A stretch of 64,000 nucleotides of DNA from Oegoconia quadripuncta. Its lineage: Eukaryota > Arthropoda > Insecta > Lepidoptera > Autostichidae. The position numbers and the translations under genes are program-made. Below the pieces are notes generated by a model that was not told where the DNA came from, made no database searches, and saw only the letters and a program-made list of their open reading frames with translations. The stretch lies in contig OX438748.1 of the NCBI GenBank assembly GCA_949316235.1, forward strand, positions 34,838,836-34,902,835, read 5' to 3'. Of the stretch, positions 10,653 through 21,565 are shown piece after piece (position 1 is the first letter of the stretch; each line of letters begins with the position of its first letter).

Positions 10653-10905
10653 TTTAGAATAGAATAGAATAGCTTTATTCACTGAAGACACATGATACAC
10701 TTACTTAGATTATACTATTTTAAAATAACAACTAGGAAGTTTACATGGTGTGCCCTGTGTCAGGCCAGTGAAAAGGGATCTGGCTCAGCATAATGCTGCG
10801 GATGAAACCCACAGCGCTGATCAATTTTAACATTTTTAATATTCAAGTACCTACAGTCCTGGCATATTTCGAGAGAGATGTATTGGTACTCCTTCGAAAG
10901 ACGCA
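10653..10905 (-). mobile_element. Retroelement 3' end with AGAAT array
   Basis: An AGAAT pentamer array followed by AGCTTTATTCACTGAAGACAC, then minus-strand sequence. TTTATT after a short array is the usual look of a LINE 3' end read in reverse. No coding motif is left. Confidence 0.45.
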
Positions 10906-10914
10906 TTGAATAAT

Positions 10915-11135
10915 AATAAATAAATATCTTCGGACATACACACAGCGCCATCTAGTTCCACAGTAAGCAACTATAGTCTTGTGTTGTGGATACCAGATGG
11001 TTGATATAATACATAAATACATTTTTTTTGTAAATAAATACTTATTATGAATGACATCCATAACTCAGGTACACATGTCCGTATTCATCACACAAACATA
11101 GGCACCTAGCGGGATTCGAACCCGCGACCTTTTGG
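10915..11135 (-). mobile_element. SINE-2 copy
   Basis: Minus-strand SINE-2 with CAGCGCCATCTAGTTCCACAG at the 3' end and GCGGGATTCGAACCCGCGACC in the head. The first bases of the head are lost at the junction with the tRNA-Gly block. Confidence 0.8.
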
Positions 11136-11139
11136 TATA

Positions 11140-11566
11140 ATCGCATTCGACACACCCAGTATACATACATAGCTAGCCATATAACAGGAGAATGAGAAGG
11201 TTAGATTAATGAAGGAAAATACATGCGTTGGTGGTGTAATGGTCAGCATAGTTGCCTTCCAAGCAGTTGATCCGAGTTCGATTCTCGGCCAACGCAAGTT
11301 TTTTTGCATTGTTTTATTCTTTTAACTTCGTTGCCTATTGCAAGTTGCCACGAGGAATAGAACCACGACGGGTCGGCGCTTGACTTCAATGAGGCTGAAG
11401 TTGGAACACCTAACTTATTTGAGGGAATGGCTATCTTATCTTAAACAGCCAGAACACAATACTATCAACATTGCTGCTAGGCGAAATTAAAATAAGATGG
11501 TGGTAGCTAACCAAACGGACATTTAACCACGCAATACCATCAATCAGAGTACAAAATGTGGTATAG
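11140..11566 (+). repeat. tRNA-Gly-bearing duplicated block, copy 3
   Basis: Nearly identical to 2940-3355, including 270 bp after the tRNA. It is followed at once by the start of a fourth unit, so copies 3 and 4 are in tandem. Confidence 0.75.
11225..11296 (+). tRNA. tRNA-Gly (anticodon UCC)
   Basis: Same 72 bases as the copies at 3015 and 5964, with intact stems and a run of seven T following. It is the first of two tandem units. Confidence 0.85.
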
Positions 11567-11700
11567 CTAGTAGCCATATAACAGGAGAATGAGAAGGTCA
11601 GATTAATGAAGGAAAATACATGCGTTGGTGGTGTAATGGTCAACATAGTTACCTTCCAAGCAGTTGATCCGAGTTCGATTCACGGCCAACGCAAGTTGTT
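11567..11700 (+). repeat. tRNA-Gly-bearing duplicated block, copy 4 (partial)
   Basis: The upstream flank ATATAACAGGAGAATGAGAAGG matches copy 3, but the sequence leaves the family soon after the tRNA. Confidence 0.7.
11622..11693 (+). pseudogene. tRNA-Gly(UCC) pseudogene
   Basis: Differs from the other copies at three sites. G-to-A changes fall in the D-arm side (CAACATAG) and in the anticodon stem (GTTAC), where an A-C mismatch results. A T-to-A change in the T arm (CACGG) breaks another pair. The acceptor stem and anticodon are kept. No good T run follows closely. It is probably inactive. Confidence 0.7.
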
Positions 11701-12134
11701 ATGTATTATTTTTATTCTTTTATGCAACTCGGGTGTTTTAAATGTACAATATTTACCGCATATATATTTTTGGTACGAAAAGCTAATATTAAATAAGCAT
11801 CGACATTGGAATGCTATAAATTAAGATGGCCCAATGAAGCTTCCGAAGATGGCCATAAAGACATAAATCTGCCGTGTCGACGTTCTGAGGGAAATTTACC
11901 GATATCGATATATTGGGGCAGGTGTAACTAGTACTTCAATTAGTCGTCCAATTTATTGTAAATGGAGATATTGGGTAATGTTAACACCTGAATGACGGAC
12001 GGGGTGTTTCGAACCGTTTCAATTTTCCCGTTGAATATTCCCTCCCTTTTTTACATTAAATGTATTCATCATTTCTGTTACCACCTACAGCCTAAACGCC
12101 TCAGCTGATTTGAATAAATTATGTGTCGTTAGAT

Positions 12135-12470
12135 TTTTTTTTTTATATAACATATCACCTGATGGAAAGCAATCACCGCCGCCCATGGACACCCGCTACA
12201 CCAAAAGGGTCACAGATGCGTTACCGGCCATTGAGGAAGGTGTAGGCTCGTTTCTTGAAGGTTCCAATTTCGTACTCTTTCGGGAATACCGCTGCAGGAA
12301 GTCCGTTCCACAGGGTGGTCGTACGTGGTAGGTAGTTTCTTGCGTTCGTGCAAATACCAGAAGTTTCGGTATATGACGTCATGATAACTCCAATATGGCG
12401 GACGGTAACTGTCATTTTGTGTGTACCAAAAGCGATCGAACGAGATTTTTTTACATGGTACGACTTCTAC
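12135..12470 (-). mobile_element. LINE ORF2 C-terminal tail
   Basis: On the minus strand a frame reads NYLPRTTTLWNGLPAAVFP, then EYEIGTFKKRAYTFLNGR and a stop, followed by a 3' UTR and an A-rich end (the T run at 12137). WNGLPAAVFP..FKKR is the standard C-terminal signature of insect LINEs. It is a different family from L-B. Confidence 0.75.
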
Positions 12471-12489
12471 CAAGTGAGTGGATGTCCTA

Positions 12490-12811
12490 TTTTTTTTTAA
12501 GCACAACGAGTTGGTACTTGACCTCAATCACACCTGATGTTAAGTGAAGATGAGATCGAAGGTGGAAGCGTACTGACCCGGAAACCCCAACACATTTGGG
12601 GGACTGGCTATCTTATCTCTGACAACCGTAACTCAACAATGCTATTAACATTGCAGATTTAGATAAGATGGTGGTAGCTAGCCAGGCAGACATTTAAAAT
12701 GCCCTACCACCAACCAAACCGAGTACTTAAACATGTACCCTGCTAGGGATCGAACCCGCGACCTCCGAATCGTAAACCCAATGTTGTTTACATTGAGCCA
12801 CGGAGGCGGTT
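12490..12811 (-). mobile_element. SINE-1, near full length
   Basis: Minus-strand copy with the 3' T run, the complete body and the head GCCACGGAGGCGG. About 25 bases around the GCTGTTTGGCGGCAG segment are deleted. Confidence 0.85.
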
Positions 12812-12816
12812 TAATT

Positions 12817-12870
12817 TTTTTTTTTTTTTTTATGCATAACGGGTACTTGACCTCAATCACACCTGAAGTA
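12817..12870 (-). mobile_element. SINE-1 3'-end fragment
   Basis: A T run plus GCATAACGGG and GACCTCAATCACACCTGA, the last 50 bases of SINE-1. It lies directly next to the full copy at 12490. Confidence 0.65.
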
Positions 12871-13046
12871 AGTATTATAAGTATTATAAGTATAACAAAA
12901 TTGTTATAATTATATCCCAACTAGCTTTTAGGTATCCGCGACTTCAACTAGACTTAGACTAGAATTCGTTCTATTATCAAATGGTCTATGACTCAAAAGC
13001 AATCCCATATATTATATAACAATACCTATCCTACAGGAACTTGAAA

Positions 13047-13306
13047 CCGCCTCCGTGGATCAATATAAACAACATAAGGTTTACGAATCGGAGGTCGCGG
13101 GTTCGATCCCAGCACCCCGCATGATCTTATCTAAATCTGTCGCTAAGCAACAATGTTAATAGCATTGTTTTGTTCCGGTTGGCAGAGATAAGATAGTCAG
13201 TTCCGAATAAGATAGGGTTTGTGGGTCAGTACCACCTTCAGCCTCATCTTTACTTAACATCAAGTGAGATTGAGCTCAAGTGCTGACCCGACATGTATAA
13301 AAAAAA
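13047..13306 (+). mobile_element. SINE-1, degenerate
   Basis: Starts CCGCCTCCGTGGATCA and has a B box GGGTTCGATCCC. The middle that contains the GGTTGGTGGTAGGG part is deleted. It ends in an A run at 13299-13306. Confidence 0.75.
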
Positions 13307-13479
13307 GGCTACTTTTTATCAAGGAAAAGTGACTGGTTTTTCTTTGATGACCCGGAAACACCAACATATTCTACAAGGACTAAACAGTTTATTTACCACA
13401 AGTGGGCACACACTAGATGTACAAAACAAACTTAACATCTAAAACATTAAAAAGAACAAAATACAAAATAAAGGTAGAC

Positions 13480-13727
13480 ATAATAAATTTTACACCGTCC
13501 CCTTTCCATCTTCGGACAACCAGGCGCGGGGGGGGGGGGGGGGGGGGTTTCCATCCATATGTTGTCAACATACCGAACTTCCGCACTAAGCGCTTTGCTT
13601 CATCATTTATAATGCGGACTGCTAAGGTATGGAACTCACTGCCCGCGTCGGTTTCGGCTTCATCGTCGCTTTCCATCAGGTGAGATTGTAGTCAAACGCG
13701 AAACCAGTTATAATAAAAAAAAAAAAA
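13480..13727 (+). mobile_element. L-B LINE 3' end with expanded G run
   Basis: Same coding tail as 7747 (PSPFHLRTTRR, then FHPYVVNIPN, then WNSLPASV). The GGGGAGGG of other copies has become a run of 20 G at 13528-13547. A deletion removes the PESYNLGIFKSRV segment, but the SSSLSIR end remains. Confidence 0.75.
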
Positions 13728-14013
13728 TATATACACGCACAAACTTTCTGATTTATAATATTAGTTGGGATTCAAACATAACATTCCAGTATTTATACGA
13801 CCACTAATCCGTCCTGTGACCCATCATCGTCCATCACAAAGTTGTGGGAAACATCGACCCCAAACCCCTAACTTTAGTTCGTTACTACTTAGTCATCCAG
13901 GGGTTAACCACGGTCCGAATTATCGTATCAGATCAGAAAATGTGTAACATTTACTATTTACCTATTTATTTAAAAAACAGTAACAAATAAATATATGAAA
14001 TTTAAAGAATAGT

Positions 14014-14525
14014 CAAAGTCAAAAATGCTTTATTTTGTAGGTACACAAGAATACACTTAAAATAGACAATTTTCAATTTTTTAAGTTACTGCTTGTTCAA
14101 AATGCAATTTTCCCCTGAGAAGAACAAGCAAGAAACTCAAAGGATTGCTCTGTTAAAATCAGGCCTTGATTTTACATAAAGGTCTTTATATTTCATTATT
14201 AATTGTGAAGTAGCCTGGCATGCGAACGAACTGATTATGTCCATGGATGATTATCATCTAAATAGTCTGATATTTTATAATATGCTTTGTTAATAGTATC
14301 TTTAAATTTATTGATAGGAAGATTTTGTATATCAACTAGAACCTTATTGAAAAAGCGTATACATAACCCTTTGAATGAATTACTGACTTTGCGGAGGCGA
14401 CTTATATGTGACCTGCAAGTTTATCTTTATTTCTTGTATTGACATCATGTTTATCACTATTTTTTGTAAATGATGCTATATTTTTTTGACATACATTAGA
14501 TTTTCAAAAATGTACTGTATAAACC
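14014..14525 (-). mobile_element. L-A LINE 3' end
   Basis: A fairly complete minus-strand tail: AAAATGCTTTATTTTGTAGG at the 3' end through TTTGCGGAGGCGACTTATATG to TTTGACATACATTAGATTTTC. The frame is broken. Confidence 0.75.
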
Positions 14526-14722
14526 AGAACATATGTAAAAAATTGGGACCGCGAGGCAAGGTACCCCAAACGCTGGCAGGGTTTCCTCGCTGGATGCAGA
14601 TCAAGGAAACAACCAGCTCTCGGGTAACCAGTGACATCGGCAAAGCGCTTTGAAATATTAAAGAAAATTTTAAAAATGCCCGCCTAAGATGTATTCGGAG
14701 CCGATATAGACATAGACATATA

Positions 14723-15128
14723 TTGAGTCTTTACCTGTGAAATTGGTGTTTTTTTCTTCGTCAATCTTATGTACCAATTCCTGCGATTTTCAAAGCTATA
14801 TCTAAATTTGTTTTTTATTTGGAAAATGGAATATTATTTCAAGGTTTCTCATTAAATGTTGTTTAATTTCTGGGCTAAACCACATAATAAAAAAATTTGA
14901 ACCGAGCTCTTTTCATGTGCTTCCCATTATCATTTCTTAGATTCGCTGAAACTTTTACAAAGCTAACACTGCCTATACTTAACTTAATGTTATCCGATAA
15001 TACACACAAAGTTTAGCTAAATTTGGATTTGCCGTTCGCAAAAAAAAAAAACAAAAATGTTTGTATGGAGAAGACAATCTTAATGAAATTCTTCATATAA
15101 AACGCCAATTTCATAGGTAAGGACCTAA
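14723..15128 (+). mobile_element. Mariner-type MITE, copy 1
   Basis: About 406 bp between TA dinucleotides (14721-14722 and 15129-15130). The ends are TTGAGTCTTTACC and GGTAAGGACCTAA, which are inverted repeats continuing into CCTATGAAATTGG. There is no transposase. TA target sites and this terminus fit Tc1/mariner, possibly a Bmmar1-like element. That link is from memory. Confidence 0.75.
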
Positions 15129-15349
15129 TATTTATTTGACACTACACTATAGCAACAACAATATTAATAAAAACAAGAAAATTACTACAATATACAGAAA
15201 CAGGGATGTGGTGAGTGCAGTGTGATGTCAAAAATGAACTCCATCTCAGCATATGCTGTAGCAATTGTTACAGCGCTGGTTTTCAGAGGAGCCCAACGCC
15301 AAGAGCGTATAGGATATTTATTAATTTCGATTTTTTCTACAGGTTTACT

Positions 15350-15610
15350 TTTGGGATGAATGAAATTAAAACCGTATTTTTTACCCGACTGGCCAAGAAC
15401 GGAGGGTTATATCTTTCGAGTAAATGTATGTATGTAGACTTGTATGTTACCTCCTGTAGATTAAATGGCTCGACCTATTTCGAAATGCATGGTGTCGTTA
15501 GATTCATCTTGATCCCTAGAGTGTCATAGGACACATTTTATGGTGAAATATCCAACGTGTGCGTCCGCAAAATACAAAGTATGCCGTCGGGTTTTTTTGT
15601 ATTTAAATAC
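15350..15610 (+). repeat. Dispersed repeat P
   Basis: Contains ACCCGACTGGCCAAGAACGG and GAGTGTCATAGGA. Relatives lie at 38945-39035 and 42535-42660, and ACCCGACTGCCCAAGAA recurs at about 63767. The class is unknown. Confidence 0.5.
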
Positions 15611-15649
15611 TTAAATAGTCATTAAACTAATATTGTTATTCTATCAATC

Positions 15650-15965
15650 TATACAAAATTAGTAACTATCTGAATGACAAAAACGCTTGGTATACTTCGC
15701 TCAGCTCCCAAAAATTATAAAATTGTATTAGTTGTATACTTTTATATTTATAAAAAAAAGAAAAGAAAAGAAAATGATCCTGTGGGTTTCTTGCGCCGCT
15801 TCTTTTCCCACAGACGATTTCCCTTTCCGAAGCGGTGGTAGCTTCGACATACTGACTGACCGAAAAATGCTTAGCCCTATTTTTATTTCCAACAGATTTA
15901 AATTGACATTCAACAAATGATATCATGTATCTTACGTTGAAATAAATGCTTGAAGTTTGAAGTTA
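15650..15965 (-). repeat. Dispersed repeat Q, copy 1
   Basis: On the minus strand it starts near CAAGCATTTATTTCAACGTAAG and carries a short open frame from 15926 with TTASERE and GKRSGARNP. The copy at 26640 keeps the same frame. It ends in a tail with TATAAAATTGTATTAGTTG. The element class was not recognised. Confidence 0.55.
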
Positions 15966-16440
15966 TCACAATTAACATAATAAAAGAATGGCCAGCTGTA
16001 TGATTTCTAGTTATATTACGTAACTTTGAATACCTACAAATCGGACCGTGTGACAAGCGGGCCTTACTATAAGTAGTTGAGGGAAGGTCGAGATTCGGTA
16101 TTGAAGTTATACGGAGAAGTTGTTACGTACGTTTTTGAACAACTTTTTGCATTAGTTCAGAACTTAGAGGTTTATTGGTTTGGATTTTCTATGTGATTCG
16201 ACTACAAAAAAAAAGGAAAGGTCTCCTCTGTGTCCTTGTAAGTGCCTATGTAGGTACCTAAGTCCTTGTTTTGTGTTACTAGGAAGTGACTGAATCTCCC
16301 GACCAGGGATTTCTGGGTAGTGCAATATAGCCGAGCCGCTGCGGCTAGCACCAATCAGGGAATCACCGATTGGGCCACAGACAGTAAATCTGGCAACGTC
16401 GCCTGCGCGCGTGTCGGTATCGTAAATTCAATAATATATC
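15966..16440. other. Gene-free stretch
   Basis: No repeat or coding signal was recognised. A GC-richer patch at 16320-16420 has no open frame of interest. Confidence 0.5.
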
Positions 16441-16812
16441 GGATGAGTTTTTTACCATAAGGAATAAAATATTAGGTAAGTGAAATAGAAGTTATTGGCA
16501 TAGGTAGTGTTTTTTTTTTCAAAACCATCATCGACGCCCGCGCCTGCCGGCGATTGATATGCGACTGGCGGGATTCGTAGGGTTGCCATCATGCGAAATT
16601 TATTTGGAACACATAATTTTGTGCAAGTTTTTTTTTAATTATTTAATTTAATTATGTAATTATATCGAATAGGCTACAAACGCGACCGGCAAGTGACCCA
16701 ACGCCCTCATTCGATGATGGTTTTGAAAAAAAAAATACTCATGCCAATACCTTCGATTTCACTTACCTAATATAAGCCCTATTTTCCGAACAGTAAAAAA
16801 ATCATAATATAC
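16441..16812. mobile_element. Foldback MITE, copy 1 (uninterrupted)
   Basis: Terminal inverted repeats of about 90 bp: GGATGAGTTTTTTACC..GGTAAGTGAAATAGAAG on the left and CTTCGATTTCACTTACC on the right. The interior contains GCGGGATTCGTAGGG and GCTACAAACGCGACCGG. The same element, with two insertions and in the other orientation, is at 59997-61110. The right end has decayed. Confidence 0.75.
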
Positions 16813-16814
16813 AT

Positions 16815-17265
16815 AAACTGGCAAAAAGGCTCAGCTCTGCAGCGTACGCAGTCAAAAAAAATCGACAAATATCGTCTGCTAGATTAGTATATTTTAGTTA
16901 TTTCCACAGCTTGATGTCTTACTATATCTTGCTGTGGGGAAATGCCACGGATATAAATACAATCTTTGTTTTACAAAAACGAGCCGTTCGCGCAATTTAT
17001 CAATTTAGACCTGGGGGCCTACAATCACCTCTTATAGCAATATTACAGTAATATTACTTTGGAAATTCGTACCCCGACCGCCTTAAAACAAGCTTATTAC
17101 AATATTGTTTTGTTAAGCAGTTTTGTGACGTCACCGCTGAATCATTCGCTCAATTTGCAGTGTCACAGAGATAGTTAAAGTGTATAACATTCTAACCTTT
17201 TCGTCACAGTACATTTTTCTGTGTACCTACAAAATAAAGCATTTTTGACTTTGACTTTGACTCTT
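16815..17265 (+). mobile_element. L-A LINE, ORF2 C-terminal part and 3' end
   Basis: Frames read SSARLVYFSYFHSLMSYYIL, then LWGNATDINTIFVLQKRAVR and AIYQFRPGG. This is the reverse transcriptase thumb region of CR1/jockey-like LINEs. It then jumps to the 3' end TGTGTACCTACAAAATAAAGC. It is frameshifted and internally deleted. Confidence 0.75.
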
Positions 17266-17399
17266 CCGGTATATAATTTTATCGGTATCTAAATCGATAT
17301 ATCATGGATTATTGATACTAATAATTTAATGCGTAGGTGATTTTCAATTATGTGTACACGAGGATACACGAGACAGAGAACGGAACTCCATTGAAGTTT

Positions 17400-17770
17400 A
17401 TCATCATCAACAGCCCGTCCCACGTTACACGTCCCACTGTTGGGGCACAGCCTTCTCTCCCTGGGAGAGGGTATGGGCCATAATCCACCACGCGGGCTCA
17501 CTGCGGATTGGTGGATTTGTCTCGGTGACATAGGCCGCCCTTGTAAGCCACCGATTTAGCTTAACGACTGCCTTAAATTGAAAACAACCGAGTGTGCCCT
17601 TCGAAGCAGCTTCGACACTGGCCGCTTTGCTTAACATCGCTAATGGAGAACATATATAGCGAATGCCACTCCGTCACTGTTGGGGGCACTGAAAACCAGC
17701 GCTGTTATTCGTCGCAGCATGAGCTGAGTGCTAACCCATTTGTGCACGCCGCAACACGTGACAGCATCGT
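17400..17770 (+). repeat. Dispersed repeat with GTTGGGGCAC motif
   Basis: Contains CTGTTGGGGCACAGCC, CCACCACGCGGGCTC and GGCGGATTGG-like sequence, and ends with GGCACTGAAAACCAGCG. A second copy is at 29790-29975 and the ACTGAAAACCAGCG part recurs at about 61230. It is probably a retroelement 3' UTR. The open frames are incidental. Confidence 0.55.
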
Positions 17771-18215
17771 CGGGATCTTCTTCATAATTGTATTTCTATT
17801 TTAGCTATAATTTCCTACTTCTTTGTTTTTGTATCGTGTTGTGGCGTTCATAATCAACTATTCTTATTCTTCACGAGTGCTTCAAGTTGCAAGTTGGTTG
17901 TTGTATTTTTTTTATTTTTTCAACGTACTTCATTACTTTATTAACCGTTTCAGATACGGATTTAAAAGGATCACAGCGGATTTCATCCTCTTAATCCGGG
18001 TACGTGTTAATGTTGATCCGTATTGGGCTCTCGAGTCCACGTGTATATCACGTGCGACGCATAGCCGACGGTACAGTCAGATTCAACATTACATATAAAG
18101 TTAATTTAATGTAAATGAATGTTAACTTGCATTACTACTCTACCGTACTATAGACAATTGCGGAATAGGTTGTCATTAATTATAGAACAAGTCCGAAATA
18201 ATTATTTATAAATAA
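17771..18215. other. Gene-free stretch
   Basis: AT-rich sequence with no recognised element. A small open frame at 17823-18098 has no homology that I recognise. Confidence 0.45.
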
Positions 18216-18219
18216 TAAA

Positions 18220-18670
18220 TATTTCGGACACTTACGCCAGTCATGTAGTCCCAAACTAAGCAAAACTGGTACTATTTATACTAGATAACCGATAAACATA
18301 TAGTACATAAATCTAAATATATATAACTCAAAGGTGACTGACATAGTGATCTATCAACGCCCAGCCCAAACCACTGGACGGATCGGGCTGAAATTTGGCA
18401 TGCAGGTAGATGTTATGACGTAGGCATCCGCTAAGAAAGGATTTTGATAAATTCTACCCCCAAGGGGATAAAATAGGGGATGAAAGTTTGTGGTTTGTAT
18501 TTTGATAAAATCTTCCACGCGGACGAAGTCGCGGGAGGAAAGCTAGTATTTATATAAACATCCAAGACTCGGGAATAAATCGTATTCATCACACAAACAT
18601 TCGATTTCGATTCGAACCCGCAACCGTTGGTTTCGCTGATAGGGTCACTATCCACTACACCAATCGGTCG
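18220..18670 (-). mobile_element. SINE-3 interrupted by a second repeat
   Basis: SINE-3 3' part (18220-18320) and head (18545-18670, with GATTCGAACCCGC and CCACTACACCAATCGGTCGTC) flank about 225 bp. The insert contains CGGATCGGGCTGAAATTTGG and GACGAAGTCGCGGGAGG, a repeat seen often in Lepidoptera. The two SINE parts line up with the intact copy at 36998. Confidence 0.75.
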
Positions 18671-19290
18671 TCAGAAGATCCATATAATAGTGACAGGTCT
18701 TAAGATGGTCTTATTTGCAGGCATGTCTATCATATTACTAGCGAACGGGACATCGCCAGACATCTCGTAGTATAGGGTTGCTCGGGTAAATGCGATATTA
18801 TGTCAATCTGCTATAGGTGAATATGATATCAAAATGACACTAATATTTAATAGGACGAGATAACGAGCTGCCACAGGTAAAACACAGACCATTTTATGAT
18901 CATCGGACAGGAGATGCATACCGGTTCACCGGTACCCTTCAGGGTAAACATTTGAATGCCTGTGAAATATGAAATAATCTGTGAAATTCGTCGGAAATAA
19001 TAACTAATCAAAGTCACCCACGCTCATTGATGTGCTAATTATTGGTCCATCTCCTTTGACGGCTGGTAGCAATATGGATGATCATTATTGTTGTGCAGAC
19101 TTAACATGACTGTAAACGTCACCGCGCCGCTACCGGCGACACCAGCGCCACCTCGTCCACTTCCCGCAGCAAACCGCGTACCACTATAGTCATGCTATAC
19201 AGCCCAAATTATAAATGCCATCGATAATTTATCACTATCTATGACATGCAATTTATTGTTGTGTAATTTTACGAATCTATCATTTGTAGA
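18671..19290. other. Gene-free stretch
   Basis: Nothing recognised. A GC-rich patch at 19110-19180 (CCGCGCCGCTACCGGCGACA) does not continue into an open frame. Confidence 0.45.
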
Positions 19291-19292
19291 TA

Positions 19293-19701
19293 TCGGGTCT
19301 TTACCTATGAAATTGGGGTTTTTTTTCTTGTTTAATCATATGTACCAATTCCTGCGATTTTCAAAGCTATATCCCAAATTGTTTTTTATTTGGAAAATGG
19401 AATATTATTTCAAGGTTTCACATGAAATATTTTTTAATTTCTGGGCTAAATCACATAATAAAAAAAATTGAACAGAGCTCTTTTAATGTGCTTCCCATAA
19501 TCATTTCTTAGATTCGCTGAAACTATTATAAAAAATTAACGTTGCCTATACTTAACTTAATGTTATCCGATAATACACACAAAGTTTCGCTAAATTTGGA
19601 TTTGCCGTTCCCAAAAAAAAAAATCAAAAATGTTTGTATGGAAAAAACAGTCTTAATGAAATTCTTCATACAAAACGCCAATTTCATAGGTAAGGACCTA
19701 A
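19293..19701 (+). mobile_element. Mariner-type MITE, copy 2
   Basis: 409 bp between TA at 19291 and TA at 19702, with ends TCGGGTCTTTACC and GGTAAGGACCTAA. It is closely similar along its full length to 14723-15128. Confidence 0.8.
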
Positions 19702-20394
19702 TATTAATAAAATGTATGGTACAATTTAATCTATGTTATAATGAAAAGTACCGCAGGCGACCGCGATGGACCTTTTATTTCTAAAGAACATAATGATGGC
19801 AACTCTCAGTCAGTTTCTAACAATGAGACTAACAATACCGACAAAAATCTTCGGCCGCGACTCTAATGATCCGATTCACGCATATTCTTAGCACTTTATA
19901 TTCATATCAGGCGCGTTTATGGAGTAAAAAATCGATTCGTGTACTCGAACGGTTGTGCAACCCTTGAATATTACTTGAACGTTACTTCACAGAACGTCAC
20001 TGTTCCTTTGTGCGAAAGCTGCGAAAGACTGTCGTTAGCAAAGTTGTTGAGAATTTTTATTAACAATTTTTGGAGGCGAAGGAAACTTAGTCCACACAGC
20101 CTGATGAAGCGCTATGTAAAGACATTTATTTTGTTCTGTGACACATTACGTGGGCGGGAAAGGTATTACGTCATTCTCAATAGAGTAAGTTGTGTAAACA
20201 AGCTGGCTTAATGGATATGGTCGTTTAATTGTCTTGGCATTTGCTTTAATCAAAAAGTTCATCATCATATCAGTCATGTTATGTCCAGTGCTCGACTGCA
20301 GAGACTTCCCGCGACCTTTACCACCACCAAATTTTTGATACATTCCAAAGTTTTTTATAGCTTCTTATGACATAATTTAAAATACCGAGTATCG
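19702..20394. other. Gene-free stretch
   Basis: A short open frame at 19939-20211 (90 codons) has no domain that I recognise and no splice context. No repeat was identified. Confidence 0.4.
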
Positions 20395-21130
20395 CCTTTT
20401 CAAAAGAGAGACGAGAAGACATTGTGCAGTTTCCTGAACGCTACGAGTTGGATTTGACAAACACTGAACTCTCTCTATTGCTCGCGTGATATTGAGCTTT
20501 CATAAGAGACCCATGCCTCATAGCAAAGATCACGTTTCAGTGCCATATCACTGGTAACACATGAGGTATTTTGGACGAGAAGACGGTTGTCCAGTTTCCT
20601 GAACAATGCCAAAGTTGGAATCGACGAAACACGACCGCCCCCGTGGCTCAATGTAAACAACATTGGGTTTACGACCCGGAGGTCGCGGGTTCGATCCCCA
20701 GCTGGGTACATGTTTAAGTACTCGGTTTGGTTGGTGCTAGGGCATTTTAAATGTCCGCCTGGCTAGCTACCACCATCTTATCTAAATCTGCCGCCAAGCA
20801 GCAATGTTAATAGCATTGTTGTGTTCCGGTTGTCAGAGATAAGATAGCCAGTCCCCCAAATGTGTTGGGGTTTCCGAGTCAGTAGGTACGCTTCCACCTT
20901 CGTCCTCATCTTCACTTAACATCAGGTGTGATTGAGGTCAAGTACCTACGAACCCGTCGTGCATAAAAAAAACTGAGCTCTCGCCATAGCTCGTGTGACC
21001 TTGAGCTTTCTTAAGAGGCCCATGCCCCACACTCAGAGATCACGTTTCAGTGGCATAAGCCATCACTGGTAACACGTGAGGTATTTTGGACGAGTGGACG
21101 AGTTGAATTCGACGATTGGCAAAGAGGCCA
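20395..21130 (-). mobile_element. RTE-like LINE fragments with a SINE-1 inside
   Basis: Two related minus-strand pieces (20395-20633 and 20973-21130) share GATCACGTTTCAGTG and CACTGGTAACAC with each other and resemble 57361-57490. That sequence encodes RTE-type reverse transcriptase residues on the minus strand. They are decayed. A SINE-1 separates them. Confidence 0.55.
20634..20972 (+). mobile_element. SINE-1, full length
   Basis: One of the most complete copies. It has the head ACCGCCCCCGTGGCTCAATG (A box), the B box GGTTCGATCCCC, the body, and GTCGTGCATA with an A tail. The head resembles a tRNA but has no anticodon arm that pairs properly. Confidence 0.85.
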
Positions 21131-21565
21131 AGTTCCTTTTCCTTTTATAAAAATTAGATTTTCTCTTAGCAAAAGCCTTTAATATTTACGTTATTTATTC
21201 TCTAGAGATTCTTTTCTCAAGCCCTGTATGCTTAATATAAATATCAAATTCCCTAAATGTAATACATAGTCTATGCTAAATATATTACCTATAGTTTGGG
21301 TGGATCACATTTAATATCCGGAATAACGGTTATCCGAACATAATTGAATTCAAATCTCCCGCATTCGAATACGTATCAGTGAAATTGAACATCGAACACA
21401 ATCTAATTGGAACAATCGGTTTGTTAAATCCGTGGGCTGACTAAATTGATTGATGGACCGTTATCGATTAAATAGATTTGGTTTTGTATTTTTCATATTT
21501 TTGTCATTCAAAAAAATATGCTTTATTGTTAAAACGAGGGAAGGGAGTAGTTATATGTCTTACAT
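21131..21565. other. Gene-free stretch
   Basis: AT-rich. No repeat or gene was recognised. Confidence 0.45.

Noticed and set aside
20634..20710. SINE-1, SINE-2 and SINE-3 heads as tRNA genes
   Set aside because: They keep A and B boxes, but the acceptor and anticodon stems do not pair and a SINE body follows. Only the tRNA-Gly copies fold properly.
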